Origin: CAYMAI01 sp964388445
Lineage (GTDB): Bacteria; 4484-113; JAGGVC01
Direction of reading: 5' to 3'
NCBI GenBank assembly: GCA_964388445.1
Contig: CAYMAI010000002.1
Location: 1 to 64,000 of the forward strand
DNA: 64,000 nt
Shown piece after piece: positions 46,275 through 55,830 of the stretch; position 1 is the first letter of the stretch, and the number at the start of each line of letters is the position of its first letter. Both the position numbers and the translations under genes were made by a program. A model generated the notes under the pieces. The model saw nothing but the letters and a program-made list of their open reading frames with translations, made no database searches and was not told the origin of the DNA.

Positions 46275-46345
46275 AGCGGGAGACGGGAATCGAACCCGCG
46301 TCACAAGCTTGGAAGGCTTGAGCTTTACCATTAAGCTACTCCCGC
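46275..46345 (-). tRNA. tRNA-Gly (anticodon TCC)
   Basis: A 71-base cloverleaf: acceptor GCGGGAG/CTCCCGC, anticodon loop CTTCCAA, T-loop TTCGATT. Third in the array. Confidence 0.95.
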
Positions 46346-46353
46346 GAAGCCAA

Positions 46354-46436
46354 TGGTGGGGGTAGGATTCGAACCTACGAAGCGTTGACGCAGCAGATTT
46401 ACAGTCTGCCCCCTTTGGCCACTCGGGAACCCCACC
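46354..46436 (-). tRNA. tRNA-Tyr (anticodon GTA)
   Basis: An 83-base class II tRNA with a long variable arm: acceptor GGTGGGG/CCCCACC, anticodon loop CTGTAAA. Second in the array. Confidence 0.95.
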
Positions 46437-46452
46437 GTTCAAACACGGCCAA

Positions 46453-46524
46453 AGCCGACGACCCGATTCGAACGGGTGACCGACTGATTACAAATCAGTT
46501 GCTCTGCCACTGAGCTACGTCGGC
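46453..46524 (-). tRNA. tRNA-Thr (anticodon TGT)
   Basis: A 72-base cloverleaf: acceptor GCCGACG/CGTCGGC, anticodon loop TTTGTAA, T-loop TTCGAAT. First gene transcribed from the promoter at 46565-46593. Confidence 0.95.
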
Positions 46525-46564
46525 GCGCGCAAAATGAATGTGCACCGCCAAAAGGCGAACAAGT

Positions 46565-46593
46565 AGGATAATAAAAATACGGAGGCTTGTCAA
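46565..46593 (-). promoter_or_regulatory. promoter of the tRNA-tuf-secE-nusG-rplKAJL-rpoBC group
   Basis: TTGACA (46593 to 46588), 17 A/T-rich bases, TATCCT (46570 to 46565). The predicted start is near 46558, about 34 bases before the first tRNA. Confidence 0.65.
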
Positions 46594-46630
46594 CAATTTC
46601 CGGCCGTATTTTTCTTTTCCGGCGAAAGGC

Positions 46631-48910
46631 TCAAGAATCTATCCCGGAGTTGTTTTCGCACTCGGGATTCGAACAAAAGGTCTGCGGCTCTTTCTGGCCC
46701 TTGACGCGCCGCTCGGCGAGAAAAAATCCGCATGCCCCGCAGCGCTCGTACACCGGACTTCCCCAAAGTTTGAAATCGCAGGATTTTTCGTTTTTGCAAA
46801 CGTAAACCTTTCGCTTGTTCGGCATCATTCGCTTTTCGAGCTCGCCGCCGCATTTCGGACATTTGGTTTGCACGTCGCGGGCGAACTTGCATTTCGGGTA
46901 TGCCGAGCATGCCGTGAACTGCGTGCCGAACTTGCTGCGCCTGACCACGAGTTCGCCGGTCTTGCATTCGGGACAGGATTCGCCTGTATGAATCGCGGAA
47001 TTTTGCTGACGTTCCGCGATGCCGCCGTTATCGTCTAGCGGCTTCGTACTCTTGCATTCGGGAAAATTGCTGCAACCGAGGAATTTTCCGAACCTGCCCT
47101 GCCGGATATACATTTTATGCCCGCAAAGCTCGCAAACGTGGTCGGTTTCGACCGGCTCCGGTTTGAAGCGCTTGTCGTCGCCGTTAGCCTTTTCGATGTC
47201 GGCCTCGAGCGTCTTCCAAAAATCGCCGACCAGATTGCGCCAGTTCTCGCTGCCGTCCTCGACTTTGTCGAGCTTGAGTTCCATCTCTGCGGTAAATCCG
47301 ACGTCAACGATCGCGTCGAAATAGGTTTTCATTAGGTCGGTGACGTTGAACGCCCATTCGGTCGGCATGAAACTTTTGTTCTCGCGAACTATATATCCGC
47401 GGTTGATTATCGTGTCGATAATCGCGGCATAGGTGCTTGGCCTGCCGATGCCGTTTTCTTCGAGCGCCTTTACGAGCGAAGCGTCGTTGAATCTGGGCGG
47501 CGGTTTCGTGAAATGCTGCGTGGGAATGAATTCCTTTTGGCTTAGTTTGTCTCCCTTTTTCAGGGACGCGGGAAGCGGCAGTTTGTCGTCTTTTTCTGCC
47601 TCGTCTTCCTCTTTGCCTTCAAGTCTTTCGCCCGAACGCGGGTCGTAGAGCTTAAGGAAGCCTGGAAAAAGGTTGATCGTATCGCTCGCTCGAAACAAGT
47701 AATCGCCGGAGAGAATGTCCGCGGTCTTCGTTGAAAACTTCGCCGCCGTCATTTGACACGCGACAAACCGCATCCAAATCAAAGTGTACAGCTTCAGTTG
47801 GTCGGGCTTTAGATATTTCTTAATCGAATCCGGAGTGCGGACGGCCTGCGTGGGGCGGATGGCTTCGTGGGCGTCTTGAATCGCGGTGCCGGATTTCGTA
47901 GAAAAGAAATTCGGTTTTTCGGGAAGGTATTCGGCGGTGAAAGCATTTGAAATCACCGCGCGCGCCTGGTCGAGACCTTCTTCCGAAATGCGCACGCTGT
48001 CCGTTCTCATGTATGTAATGAGTCCTTCCGAACTGCCTTCGATTTCGACGCCTTCGTATAGCTGCTGCGCGATTTGCATCGTGCGCTTTCCCGTCCAGCC
48101 GAATTTGCGCGCCGCTTCCTGCTGAAGGGTGCTCGTCGTAAACGGCGGCGGCGGGCGGCGTGAGAATTCCTTGTCCGTTATGCCGTCAACTTCGAACTTA
48201 CCTTTTTCGAGGTTGGCGAGCAATTCGTCCATGGCTTCTTTGCCGCCGATTTTGAAATCCTCGCCGGCTATCTTCACCAGCTTGGCGATAAATTTCTCTT
48301 TGCCGGCGGTTTCGAATAGCGCGCGAAGCTCCCAATATTCTTCGGGCGTGAACGCTTGAATTTCTTTTTCGCGCTCGCAAATCAAGCGAACGGCGACGCT
48401 TTGCACGCGACCTGCGGACAGCCCGCGTTTCACCTTGCGCCAAAGCACGGGGCTGATTTTGTATCCGACCAGCCTGTCGAGTACGCGGCGCGCCTTATAC
48501 GCGTCCACGAGGTCCGCGTCTATCTCGCGCGCGGTTTCCATCGCGCGATTCACGGCCTTTTTGGTGATTTCGTTGAACTCGACGCGCTTTAGAGATTTCG
48601 AACCCTTTTTTGTGCGGCGGATTTCTTCGGCCACGTGCCACGCGATAGCTTCGCCTTCCCTATCCGGGTCGGGAGCGAGAAAAACTTCGTCCGCCTCTGC
48701 CACTTTCGATTTGATTTCGCGAATTACCTTTTCTTTTCCCTGGATGATTTCGAAATCCGGCTCGAAATCGTTTTGAATATCGACTCCGAGTTTGCTTTTC
48801 GGCAGATCTCGAAAGTGGCCGACCGTCGATATGACGCTGAAGTCCTTTCCAAGAAATTTGGAAATGGTTTTGACTTTCGTCGGACTTTCGACAATAAGCA
48901 GTTTCGTCAT
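46631..48910 (-). CDS. topA: DNA topoisomerase I
   Basis: A 759-residue type IA enzyme that relaxes negative supercoils. TOPRIM domain (LLIVESPTKVKTISKFLG, APDPDREGEAIAW at 80-92), active Tyr300 in GLITYMRTDS, and about four C-terminal zinc ribbons (CELCGH, CPECKTGELV, CPKCGG, CGACGFF). Followed after ten bases upstream by dprA, a common topA neighbour. Confidence 0.97.
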   Translation of the reverse strand: MTKLLIVESPTKVKTISKFLGKDFSVISTVGHFRDLPKSKLGVDIQNDFEPDFEIIQGKEKVIREIKSKVAEADEVFLAPDPDREGEAIAWHVAEEIRRTKKGSKSLKRVEFNEITKKAVNRAMETAREIDADLVDAYKARRVLDRLVGYKISPVLWRKVKRGLSAGRVQSVAVRLICEREKEIQAFTPEEYWELRALFETAGKEKFIAKLVKIAGEDFKIGGKEAMDELLANLEKGKFEVDGITDKEFSRRPPPPFTTSTLQQEAARKFGWTGKRTMQIAQQLYEGVEIEGSSEGLITYMRTDSVRISEEGLDQARAVISNAFTAEYLPEKPNFFSTKSGTAIQDAHEAIRPTQAVRTPDSIKKYLKPDQLKLYTLIWMRFVACQMTAAKFSTKTADILSGDYLFRASDTINLFPGFLKLYDPRSGERLEGKEEDEAEKDDKLPLPASLKKGDKLSQKEFIPTQHFTKPPPRFNDASLVKALEENGIGRPSTYAAIIDTIINRGYIVRENKSFMPTEWAFNVTDLMKTYFDAIVDVGFTAEMELKLDKVEDGSENWRNLVGDFWKTLEADIEKANGDDKRFKPEPVETDHVCELCGHKMYIRQGRFGKFLGCSNFPECKSTKPLDDNGGIAERQQNSAIHTGESCPECKTGELVVRRSKFGTQFTACSAYPKCKFARDVQTKCPKCGGELEKRMMPNKRKVYVCKNEKSCDFKLWGSPVYERCGACGFFLAERRVKGQKEPQTFCSNPECENNSGIDS

Positions 48911-48919
48911 TTAAAAATC

Positions 48920-50164
48920 CTACAACCTTTGGTAAAACCCGCCACTCGTCGTCGTCAATGCGCCTTTGATTTCGAGCATCGTAAGACGCGCCGACAATTC
49001 CGCGATGGACAGATTGGTCGCCCGCGCCAAGTCGTTGATATGCGTACCTTCGTAACTTATCTTTTCGAGCAAATCCAATTCGGCTTTTGCAAGCGAACCG
49101 GAAGTATAGCCGGACTTGTCAATTACCTCGACCCGCAGCGTTTTATCTTTCGATTTATCAAGCGCATCGCTTTCCGTTTCGAAATTGTCCTCTCCAAACA
49201 CCAGCGCGGCTTGGCCGGAATCATCCGAAGGCTCCGCAATTCCGTACAGGAGCGAGCGTTTGTCTATCTTTAGCGCGGTCAAAATATCTTCTGCGGATTC
49301 GACGAGCGCGGCCTGCCCGGACTTTATCAGGTTGTTGCACCCGCGGCCCGCCGGACTAGTCACCAATCCCGGTAGCGCGAAAACCTCTCTGCCCTGTTCC
49401 AGCGCGAGCCGCGCCGTGATTAGCGCGCCGCTTTTCATCGGCGCTTCGGCAACGAACACGCCGTGCGAAAGCCCGCTGATAATCCGGTTTCTTTCGGGAA
49501 AATGCGGCGCTTTGGGTTCGGTGTCCGGCGGGTACTCGCTGGCGACGCATCCTTCGCGCGCGATTCTGGCGAACAGGTCGTGATGCTCCGGCGGATAAAT
49601 CACGCCCGTGCCGCAGCCCAAAACCGCGACGGTTTTACCTCGCACGCCTAGCGCTCCGGCGTGTCCAGCCGCGTCTATTCCCAGCGCGAGACCGCTTACG
49701 ATTACCATCCCCAAATCCGCCAAATCGGCGGATATTTTTTTCGCCTGCGCGAGGCCGTAATTCGACGCCTTGCGGCTGCCGACGATTGCGATGCTCAATC
49801 TGTCGAGAAGGGAAACGTCGCCTTTGCAAAATAGCGCGAGCGGCGGATTGTATATTTCGGCAAGTCTTTTCGGATACTTTTCGTCGGCGAGCGTTACCGC
49901 GGCCGTTCCCGAATTTTCCAGCGATTGGCGTACTTTGTCCGGTTCGAAGTTTCTAAGCGCGGCCGCAAGCTCCGCGCGCATCGCTTCGCCGATAAGCTCG
50001 CACTTTTCGATTTTGCCGGGAGGCGCCTCGACCAGTTCTTCCGGTTCGCCGAATTCGGACTTCAGAACTTCCAGATGGCTCCTGCGAAACCACGGTACGT
50101 GCGCGAGCAGCAAAAGCGCGGCGCTGCGGCTTTCGGCTGTCTTGACTGATTTTTTCCTAGCCAT
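48920..50164 (-). CDS. dprA: DNA processing protein DprA/Smf
   Basis: 414 residues. The Rossmann-like core with IVGSRKASNYG, SGLALGIDAAGHAGAL and ERNRIISGLSHGVFVAEA binds single-stranded DNA and loads RecA. A SAM-like N-terminus and a winged-helix end (about 350-414) are present. Suggests capacity for DNA uptake, though no com genes are in view. Confidence 0.93.
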   Translation of the reverse strand: MARKKSVKTAESRSAALLLLAHVPWFRRSHLEVLKSEFGEPEELVEAPPGKIEKCELIGEAMRAELAAALRNFEPDKVRQSLENSGTAAVTLADEKYPKRLAEIYNPPLALFCKGDVSLLDRLSIAIVGSRKASNYGLAQAKKISADLADLGMVIVSGLALGIDAAGHAGALGVRGKTVAVLGCGTGVIYPPEHHDLFARIAREGCVASEYPPDTEPKAPHFPERNRIISGLSHGVFVAEAPMKSGALITARLALEQGREVFALPGLVTSPAGRGCNNLIKSGQAALVESAEDILTALKIDKRSLLYGIAEPSDDSGQAALVFGEDNFETESDALDKSKDKTLRVEVIDKSGYTSGSLAKAELDLLEKISYEGTHINDLARATNLSIAELSARLTMLEIKGALTTTSGGFYQRL

Positions 50165-50213
50165 TTATCCTTAATCTATTCCAAAAACCGGCCAGCATAT
50201 TACACCATTGTAT

Positions 50214-52550
50214 TTATGCGCCCGGCGTTCCGGTAAGCGTTCCTTTGGGGACAATTTTTGCCGTGCAGCCCTGATGCCACGTAAAAGGTATCGGAGTATT
50301 GTCGCCGAGGGAAGTATAAAAGGAATACGGGGTCGCGGGCGCCGCAGGGTCTTTCATCAATCCGAATTGCACGAATCCCGGTTTCAAAGCCGTGAATGGA
50401 AACTCGAACAAGTCGCCGCTGGCGCCGGCTTGCGCCTGCTTCGACGCCTGCGCAAAACTTGCGTTGAACTCGATGAAAGACGGGTTGCCTTCGACCGGCA
50501 CGATAAACGCCGGAAAGAAAATGCCGTCGTGGTAATCGAAAAAGCTGCCGAGCGTAATCTGACCTGCGGCAGGTTCGATGAGCGGGGTGAAGGTAACGCG
50601 TACCGAATTCAGCTGGAACAAGCGGCTTTTTATCGCCTTTACATTGGCGGTGAAGAAAATCGTATCGCCTACTTCGTATTCCGCCTTGTCGGTGGAAAGA
50701 AACAGCGAGTCGTTCGGTCGCGGAACGAAGACGGATACTTCATTGGTGTTTTCTTCTTCGTTACCCATTCTGTCCTGGGCGCGAACTATGAAATGGTATT
50801 GCGCAGCGCCGCGAACGGCATTAATCTCCGCGGGGCTGGACATAACGCCGCCTACAAATTGAGCGGTATCGGGATCGACGGGCGAAGAAGTGGAGAAATA
50901 AACGTTGTAAGCGACCGGCCCGCTCGCGTCAAGCGCCGTGCCGAAAGACACTTCGACAAGGTTGTCGCCGGTGACTTCCACGCTTTGCGCGCCGGCGGGA
51001 CCGCTCCAAACCGGAGGCTCGGTGTCTCTCGTCACTCTGCCGAAAAGGCAAAACGTGCCGGTGGAATCTATGACGGCGCGATATGCCGTCGCATCGTTCA
51101 CCAGCGCGGAGGCGGTAACTTCCGCGTACGGCCCGCCCGCGCCTTCGAGCGAATATAGCGGGAGGAAATCCGGCGCGTCCACCGCGGATGCGGCTTTGAA
51201 ACCCGCAGAGCCGGACACCGGCGAAATGCTCGAAACGTTCAGCGGAATAGGAATCGTGATTTCGAAATTGCCCGTTACGTGAATCTCCTGCCCGCCGGAA
51301 TCTTTTACAATGAATTCTATTCCGCTTATGAAGTCCGAATCTCCCGGATACGGAGCAGGCAATTCGGCCTCCGCGACTTCGCGCACTTCGAGCGTCGCGC
51401 CCGCGGGAAGCGTGCCCGCGGGAATCGTTATCGAGTGGCCGAACGCTCCCGTCATCGTTTGTTCGATTGCCCAGTTCGCCTCGGCTTCGAGTTCGAATAA
51501 ATAATCCGCAAGCGGAAAACTGCGAGTGCCTTCTTCGAAAGAGCCGTCGAACGCCCGCACTCCGTAAACGTACCTTATCCCTTCCGGCGGATTAACATCG
51601 GTGTAAACGTAATCGGCAAAAACTCCTGCAAACGGCTGCGGCGGCCTGTCTATGGAAGAAAGTGACACCGGATTGGTTTTGTTCGGCAGCTTGCCCGCGT
51701 TTATGAACGCGCCGCCGGTTTCCTCGTACCTGTAAACGTTGTAGCCCGACACTCTGGACGCGTAATTTTGAGCGAGCGGAGTGATGTCCGGAATTCCGAT
51801 TTCGCCGTCGCCGTTGCCATCGACGCGCGCCATAATTTCGCCTTCGGTCTGAAGATAATAAAGGGCTATCGGCGTAAGGTCGGGGATTCCCACTTCGCCG
51901 TCGTTGTCATAGTCACCCGCGTTTCTTTCGAGCCAGCGTATTTCGGTGTCGCCGGATTTCAGCGATTTGATCCTCACGGGCGACACCCGGTTTTGGTCGC
52001 CGCGCGGCGCACGGCTGGTTTCCCGCAATGCCGGCGCGTCCGGTTTGTTAACGAAAATCGCGGTGAATAGCGGGCGGCCCGGCATCATTTCTATGGCTCC
52101 GCCGCCGGCGGCGGCAATTCCCGCATCGACCGAATCGTAGAATTCCGCCGACATATGAAGCGCGTGCGAGCTTTCGATTTCAGCAGCCCACTCGCCGCCC
52201 GAAAAAACGTATCCGGACGGAGGAACTATTCTTGCGTAAGCTTTTTCGAATTCCGGGCTTTCGCTATAAAGCGAAACCGCCGCTGTTTCGCCCGAATTCG
52301 TAACTTCGATTTTCAGCGCGGCGTCCGCGCCGTATTCGATTTTTGCCGTGTAAACGGTAAATCCGCTTTCGGTTTTTCCCGATTCGTAATCGACCCATAC
52401 CGAAGACGGGCGATTTTGGATTTCGGCCGGTTGCCCGTTCGCCGGTTCATAATCTGGCACGGGCGATTGTTTTCCGCACGAAAGCGCTGCCGGCAAATAG
52501 GCTATTAATATCGTCAGAAACGCAAGTGCGAGAATGCTATGACGTTTCAT
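50214..52550 (-). CDS. lipoprotein with dockerin-type calcium loops and a cohesin-like domain
   Basis: A 778-residue exported protein. Signal peptide with lipobox ALSC (Cys25). Two calcium-binding loops of dockerin type, DYDNDGEVGIPD (213-224) and DGNGDGEIGIPD (244-255), form a pair with LTPIALYYL/ITPLAQNY helices. Fibronectin-like segments follow (about 268-350 and 510-610), with a ZU5-like stretch (about 365-440) between. The final part (about 615-745), beginning SLFLSTDKAEYEVGDTIFFT, resembles a cohesin-like beta sandwich. Function unknown; surface assembly is plausible. Own -10 box at 52583-52588 and GGAG five bases before the ATG. Confidence 0.7.
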   Translation of the reverse strand: MKRHSILALAFLTILIAYLPAALSCGKQSPVPDYEPANGQPAEIQNRPSSVWVDYESGKTESGFTVYTAKIEYGADAALKIEVTNSGETAAVSLYSESPEFEKAYARIVPPSGYVFSGGEWAAEIESSHALHMSAEFYDSVDAGIAAAGGGAIEMMPGRPLFTAIFVNKPDAPALRETSRAPRGDQNRVSPVRIKSLKSGDTEIRWLERNAGDYDNDGEVGIPDLTPIALYYLQTEGEIMARVDGNGDGEIGIPDITPLAQNYASRVSGYNVYRYEETGGAFINAGKLPNKTNPVSLSSIDRPPQPFAGVFADYVYTDVNPPEGIRYVYGVRAFDGSFEEGTRSFPLADYLFELEAEANWAIEQTMTGAFGHSITIPAGTLPAGATLEVREVAEAELPAPYPGDSDFISGIEFIVKDSGGQEIHVTGNFEITIPIPLNVSSISPVSGSAGFKAASAVDAPDFLPLYSLEGAGGPYAEVTASALVNDATAYRAVIDSTGTFCLFGRVTRDTEPPVWSGPAGAQSVEVTGDNLVEVSFGTALDASGPVAYNVYFSTSSPVDPDTAQFVGGVMSSPAEINAVRGAAQYHFIVRAQDRMGNEEENTNEVSVFVPRPNDSLFLSTDKAEYEVGDTIFFTANVKAIKSRLFQLNSVRVTFTPLIEPAAGQITLGSFFDYHDGIFFPAFIVPVEGNPSFIEFNASFAQASKQAQAGASGDLFEFPFTALKPGFVQFGLMKDPAAPATPYSFYTSLGDNTPIPFTWHQGCTAKIVPKGTLTGTPGA

Positions 52551-52582
52551 AGTGCTCCGCCGAAAACTGAATGACGGGCTTT

Positions 52583-52588
52583 AGTATA
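52583..52588 (-). promoter_or_regulatory. -10 box upstream of the dockerin-like lipoprotein gene
   Basis: TATACT preceded by GGGG, the same CGGGGTATACT string as rRNA promoter P1. No good -35 box. Confidence 0.35.
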
Positions 52589-52626
52589 CCCCGCCTTCGC
52601 GCAATTCCCGCAAACCGGCGCAGAAG

Positions 52627-53487
52627 TCATTTGCGGATAGCCGCTTTCGATATGAATTCCATTACCCTTTCAAGCTCTTCGTCATCCAGCGCCGGGGGAG
52701 TATATTCCGTCTCATAGTACCCGTGAAAATCCGAGCCGCAAGTGGCGAGTTTCCCCGCATTGGCGCATATCTGGGAAAATCTTGTGCGGTCTTCCGCCGA
52801 ATGGGCGGAGTAATAAGCTTCGATTCCGTCCGACATTTCGATTAATCCATCCCGTGCATCCGAGCTCGCGATTTTCGCGGGATGCGCGGCGATAACAAGA
52901 CCGCCGATGGATTTTGCTCTCGAAACGGCTTCATCGGTTTTTACCGAGGGCGGAACGTACACCTTTCCGCCGGGCGCGAACTGCTCGTCTATAAAGCTTC
53001 TGATGGCGCCGTGTTCGAGTTTCAAATATCCGGATGCAATCAGTTGAAATATCAAAGGGACGTAACACGCGGGCGCGGGACTGGAAGACTCAATCGCTTC
53101 CGCCGCGCTTATTTTTATCCCCTGTTTTTCGAGCCCGGCAACCATGCGTGCGAGCCTGCCGTTTTGCGCGACCCTGATTTCATCTTCGAAGTCGAGCACT
53201 TTTCGCGCCTCAATGTCCATTCCATACCAGAGCACGTGAATTTCCTCGATGAGATTGCCGCCGGCATCCAAAAATGCGGTCGATATTTCCATGCCCGGTA
53301 TCACCCGCAAATTCGTTCCTTGAGCAACCTTAAGCAAGTCTCGCGCTCCGAAAAGCGTATCGTGATCCGTCACCGCTGCATAGTCGACACCTGCGGCGAC
53401 TAGCTTTGCCAAAAGCGCAGCCGCGTCGAATCTTCCGTCCGAGCGGGTTGTGTGCAGATGCAAATCAATAATCGGTTTATCCGCCAT
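52627..53487 (-). CDS. PHP-domain phosphoesterase
   Basis: A 286-residue metal-dependent hydrolase of the TrpH/YciV type (RNase AM or 3',5'-nucleoside bisphosphate phosphatase family). HLHTTRSDG at 10-18, AVTDHDT, PGMEIS, VIAAHPAK and GSDFHG give the metal-binding set. Cytoplasmic, no signal peptide. No clear ribosome site. Substrate not deducible. Confidence 0.85.
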   Translation of the reverse strand: MADKPIIDLHLHTTRSDGRFDAAALLAKLVAAGVDYAAVTDHDTLFGARDLLKVAQGTNLRVIPGMEISTAFLDAGGNLIEEIHVLWYGMDIEARKVLDFEDEIRVAQNGRLARMVAGLEKQGIKISAAEAIESSSPAPACYVPLIFQLIASGYLKLEHGAIRSFIDEQFAPGGKVYVPPSVKTDEAVSRAKSIGGLVIAAHPAKIASSDARDGLIEMSDGIEAYYSAHSAEDRTRFSQICANAGKLATCGSDFHGYYETEYTPPALDDEELERVMEFISKAAIRK

Positions 53488-53522
53488 GTTTCACGCAAAA
53501 TCCGGCAAAATCAAAGCGCATG

Positions 53523-53897
53523 TCATGGTTTTAGTATCAGTCTGATTCCGACGTAAACCACAATCAGTCCGAAAAGACGCCGGAGCCAAACGGGGTCCAG
53601 ATAATTGACAAGCTTGGCGCCGCCGAGCGCGCCGAACAAAAGTCCGATAGCCACGCATACGGCTATGGGCACGTGCTTCGCCCATTCGATGTGACCGGCG
53701 CGCAGATATTCCCACGCGGCAAGCAAACCTACCGGCGGAATAAGCGCTACAAGGCTCGTCCCCTGCGCCTCCCTTTGGGTCATACCGAGGATAAATATCA
53801 GCATCGGAATGAGCACGATTCCGCCGCCGACCCCGAAAAATCCCGCAAACAACCCGGAGGCGATTCCCATTAAAACGTATCCCGCGTATGCCAGCAT
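53523..53897 (-). CDS. half-size TauE/SafE-family permease
   Basis: A 124-residue membrane protein with one TauE/SafE repeat (GIASGLFAGFFGVGGGIVLIPML) and about four helices. Full family members have two repeats (about 250 residues). Starts ATG, ends cleanly, and shows no frameshift, so it is probably a natural single-repeat protein that would pair. Possible sulfite or organosulfonate export; substrate unknown. Confidence 0.75.
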   Translation of the reverse strand: MLAYAGYVLMGIASGLFAGFFGVGGGIVLIPMLIFILGMTQREAQGTSLVALIPPVGLLAAWEYLRAGHIEWAKHVPIAVCVAIGLLFGALGGAKLVNYLDPVWLRRLFGLIVVYVGIRLILKP

Positions 53898-53997
53898 CGC
53901 AATCTCCTTCAGCCTTGAACCGGCCGCGCAAAAATCAGCGCCGCGAAGTATAGCAATACGCGATGTTGCAGTTCTCTATCGAAGCGGTATCGGCATA

Positions 53998-55059
53998 TCA
54001 GAATGAATGAACTACGGAAATCTCCGCCAATTCCTCGGCGTTTCTGGGCGATATTTTCGTAGATATGTAAATCTTCTTCATTTTGTAGAAGTCGAACTCG
54101 GTGCTCATGAAATATACGACCTCGACGGGTCTGCCCGAAACTATATTCCTTTTATATATACGCTTGATTTCCTCTTCGTTCTCGAATTCCAAAACCATTA
54201 TTTCACGCTGCATTCTTCCGAGATTCACGAATTCGCCGTTATCGATATACCAGGCGTAAAGATTGATGTCTTCGGAAATCGTCGCCTCTATTCTCAACAA
54301 CTGCCTGCCTTCGCCGGCGGAATCCATATCGAAAGTCTGACCTTCCACGCGATTGTAGATGACTCTGCTCGTCGGTCCGGCGGAGTTTTTCTTGAACCCT
54401 TTGACCGGACGCTTGCGCGCCTCCGATAGAAAATGCTCCAGTTTTTCGCCCGGAATCCTTGCCTGAATTTCGGCGGCTTTTTTGCCAACCTCGCTTCCCG
54501 GATCGAGCTTGCTCCATTCGGCGATTGCGCCGTCGTAGTCTTTTTCGAGATACAACTTCCGGCCGGTTTCGAACACTTTGGCTTCAAGTTCCTTTTGGGC
54601 TTTCGAAACTTCCGCCGTCAGTCCGCCGTCGTCGAACCCGTCCGGCAGAAAACCGACCAGCACCGCGGACTTTTCAAGCTCGCCGTTTTCAAGGTGCGAT
54701 TTGGCGCGCGAAAGCAAGCTTGCGGCGAATATTCCGTCCAGCCTTGATTTATAATCCGGAAGCGAATCGAAAACCGCCGACCATTCCCCATATTTCGCCG
54801 CATCGAACGTCGATTGCGAGACGAGCGCGGAAACGCGTCCGATGTAGCTTTCCGCCACTTTCGTGCGTTCTTCGCCGTCCGTTGCGGAAATCAATTCGAA
54901 ATACATAAACTGCGCGGATTCGTATCGCCCTTCGTCGAACTCTCGCTCCGCGGCGTCGAGCTTGCCCGAAACCCCGCCGCAAGACGCGACGAGAGCCGAA
55001 GCAAGCGCAAGCAGCGATATAACCGGAACATACCTCAAAATCACGGTCGAAATGCTCAT
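53998..55059 (-). CDS. TPR-like lipoprotein of unknown function
   Basis: 353 residues. Lipobox VASC with Cys27, then helical repeats (about 35-200) with TPR-like spacing (AEREFDEGRYESAQFMYFELI, KLYLEKDYDGAIAEWSKL), and a C-terminal beta-rich domain (about 225-353). ATG at 55059 after AGGAAG; the much longer open frame upstream runs antisense to nusB and is not coding. Family not recognised. Confidence 0.75.
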   Translation of the reverse strand: MSISTVILRYVPVISLLALASALVASCGGVSGKLDAAEREFDEGRYESAQFMYFELISATDGEERTKVAESYIGRVSALVSQSTFDAAKYGEWSAVFDSLPDYKSRLDGIFAASLLSRAKSHLENGELEKSAVLVGFLPDGFDDGGLTAEVSKAQKELEAKVFETGRKLYLEKDYDGAIAEWSKLDPGSEVGKKAAEIQARIPGEKLEHFLSEARKRPVKGFKKNSAGPTSRVIYNRVEGQTFDMDSAGEGRQLLRIEATISEDINLYAWYIDNGEFVNLGRMQREIMVLEFENEEEIKRIYKRNIVSGRPVEVVYFMSTEFDFYKMKKIYISTKISPRNAEELAEISVVHSF

Positions 55060-55162
55060 AATTTCTTCCTTTGCCTCGCGCCGCAAGGCATTAAGTACGA
55101 CTGCGATTTTAACAAATGGTTCGAGGGTGCGATAATCCGCGGCGGCGATTATGCAATTGCTA

Positions 55163-55168
55163 TATAAT
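55163..55168 (+). promoter_or_regulatory. -10 box upstream of nusB
   Basis: TATAAT within TGCTATATAAT. No good -35 box. It would give a leader of about 115 bases before nusB. Confidence 0.35.
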
Positions 55169-55290
55169 GCACGGCGGCGGCGCGCACGCAAATTCCTGCG
55201 GGAACAAATGCTCCGCGCCGGCGTCATTATTTCGCCGCGCCCGATGGCGCAGGCGGAGAGTTTCGAGCGGTCGAAGGGAAACTTGAATCG

Positions 55291-55830
55291 ATGAGCGTGG
55301 AAAAAGGCGTAAAACCCGGAAAGGGCGAAGCTGACGGTACGGCCGACAAGCCCGGCTCCCGGCGCCTTGCGCGCAAGAAGCTGTTCGAGCTTTGCTTCGA
55401 GGCCGATTTCAAAAACGCCGGGGACGCGCTGGAATTTATTAACGAGCGGCTTGCCAGCCCAATCGAAATAGACAAAACCGACCCGGATTCCGTGGTGATT
55501 CCAGAATTCGGCGGCGAGAATCTGGAGTTCATCAAATCTCTCGGCCAGCTCGCTATCGGAAAGGCGGAAAGCCTGGACAAAATCCTCGAAGATTATCCCT
55601 TCGAATGGACGTTCGAGCGAATCGGTTTGCCGGAAAAATTGGTGCTCAGAATCGCGCTGGCGGAGCTTTTGTTCACCGGCACGCCGGTGAAAATCGCCAT
55701 CAACGAAGCGCTCGACCTTGCCAAGGCTTACGGCGAAGCGGACGCGAACAAATTCGTGAACGGCATTCTCGGTTCCATAGTCAGAGACCTCGAAAAAATC
55801 AAATCGGAGTACTTCGCTAAAGGTGTTTAA
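55291..55830 (+). CDS. nusB: transcription antitermination factor NusB
   Basis: A 179-residue all-helical protein, longer than usual (about 140) because of a 22-residue charged N-terminus and a middle insert. SRRLARKKLFELCFEADF near the start, and PVKIAINEALDLAKAYGEADANKFVNGILG at the end, are diagnostic in part. Works with NusE/S10 at boxA. First plus-strand gene of this half. Confidence 0.92.
   Translation: MSVEKGVKPGKGEADGTADKPGSRRLARKKLFELCFEADFKNAGDALEFINERLASPIEIDKTDPDSVVIPEFGGENLEFIKSLGQLAIGKAESLDKILEDYPFEWTFERIGLPEKLVLRIALAELLFTGTPVKIAINEALDLAKAYGEADANKFVNGILGSIVRDLEKIKSEYFAKGV

Noticed and set aside
46590..46640. A terminator for topA
   Set aside because: The CCGG-containing imperfect dyad after the stop is not followed by a T-run and overlaps the tRNA promoter.
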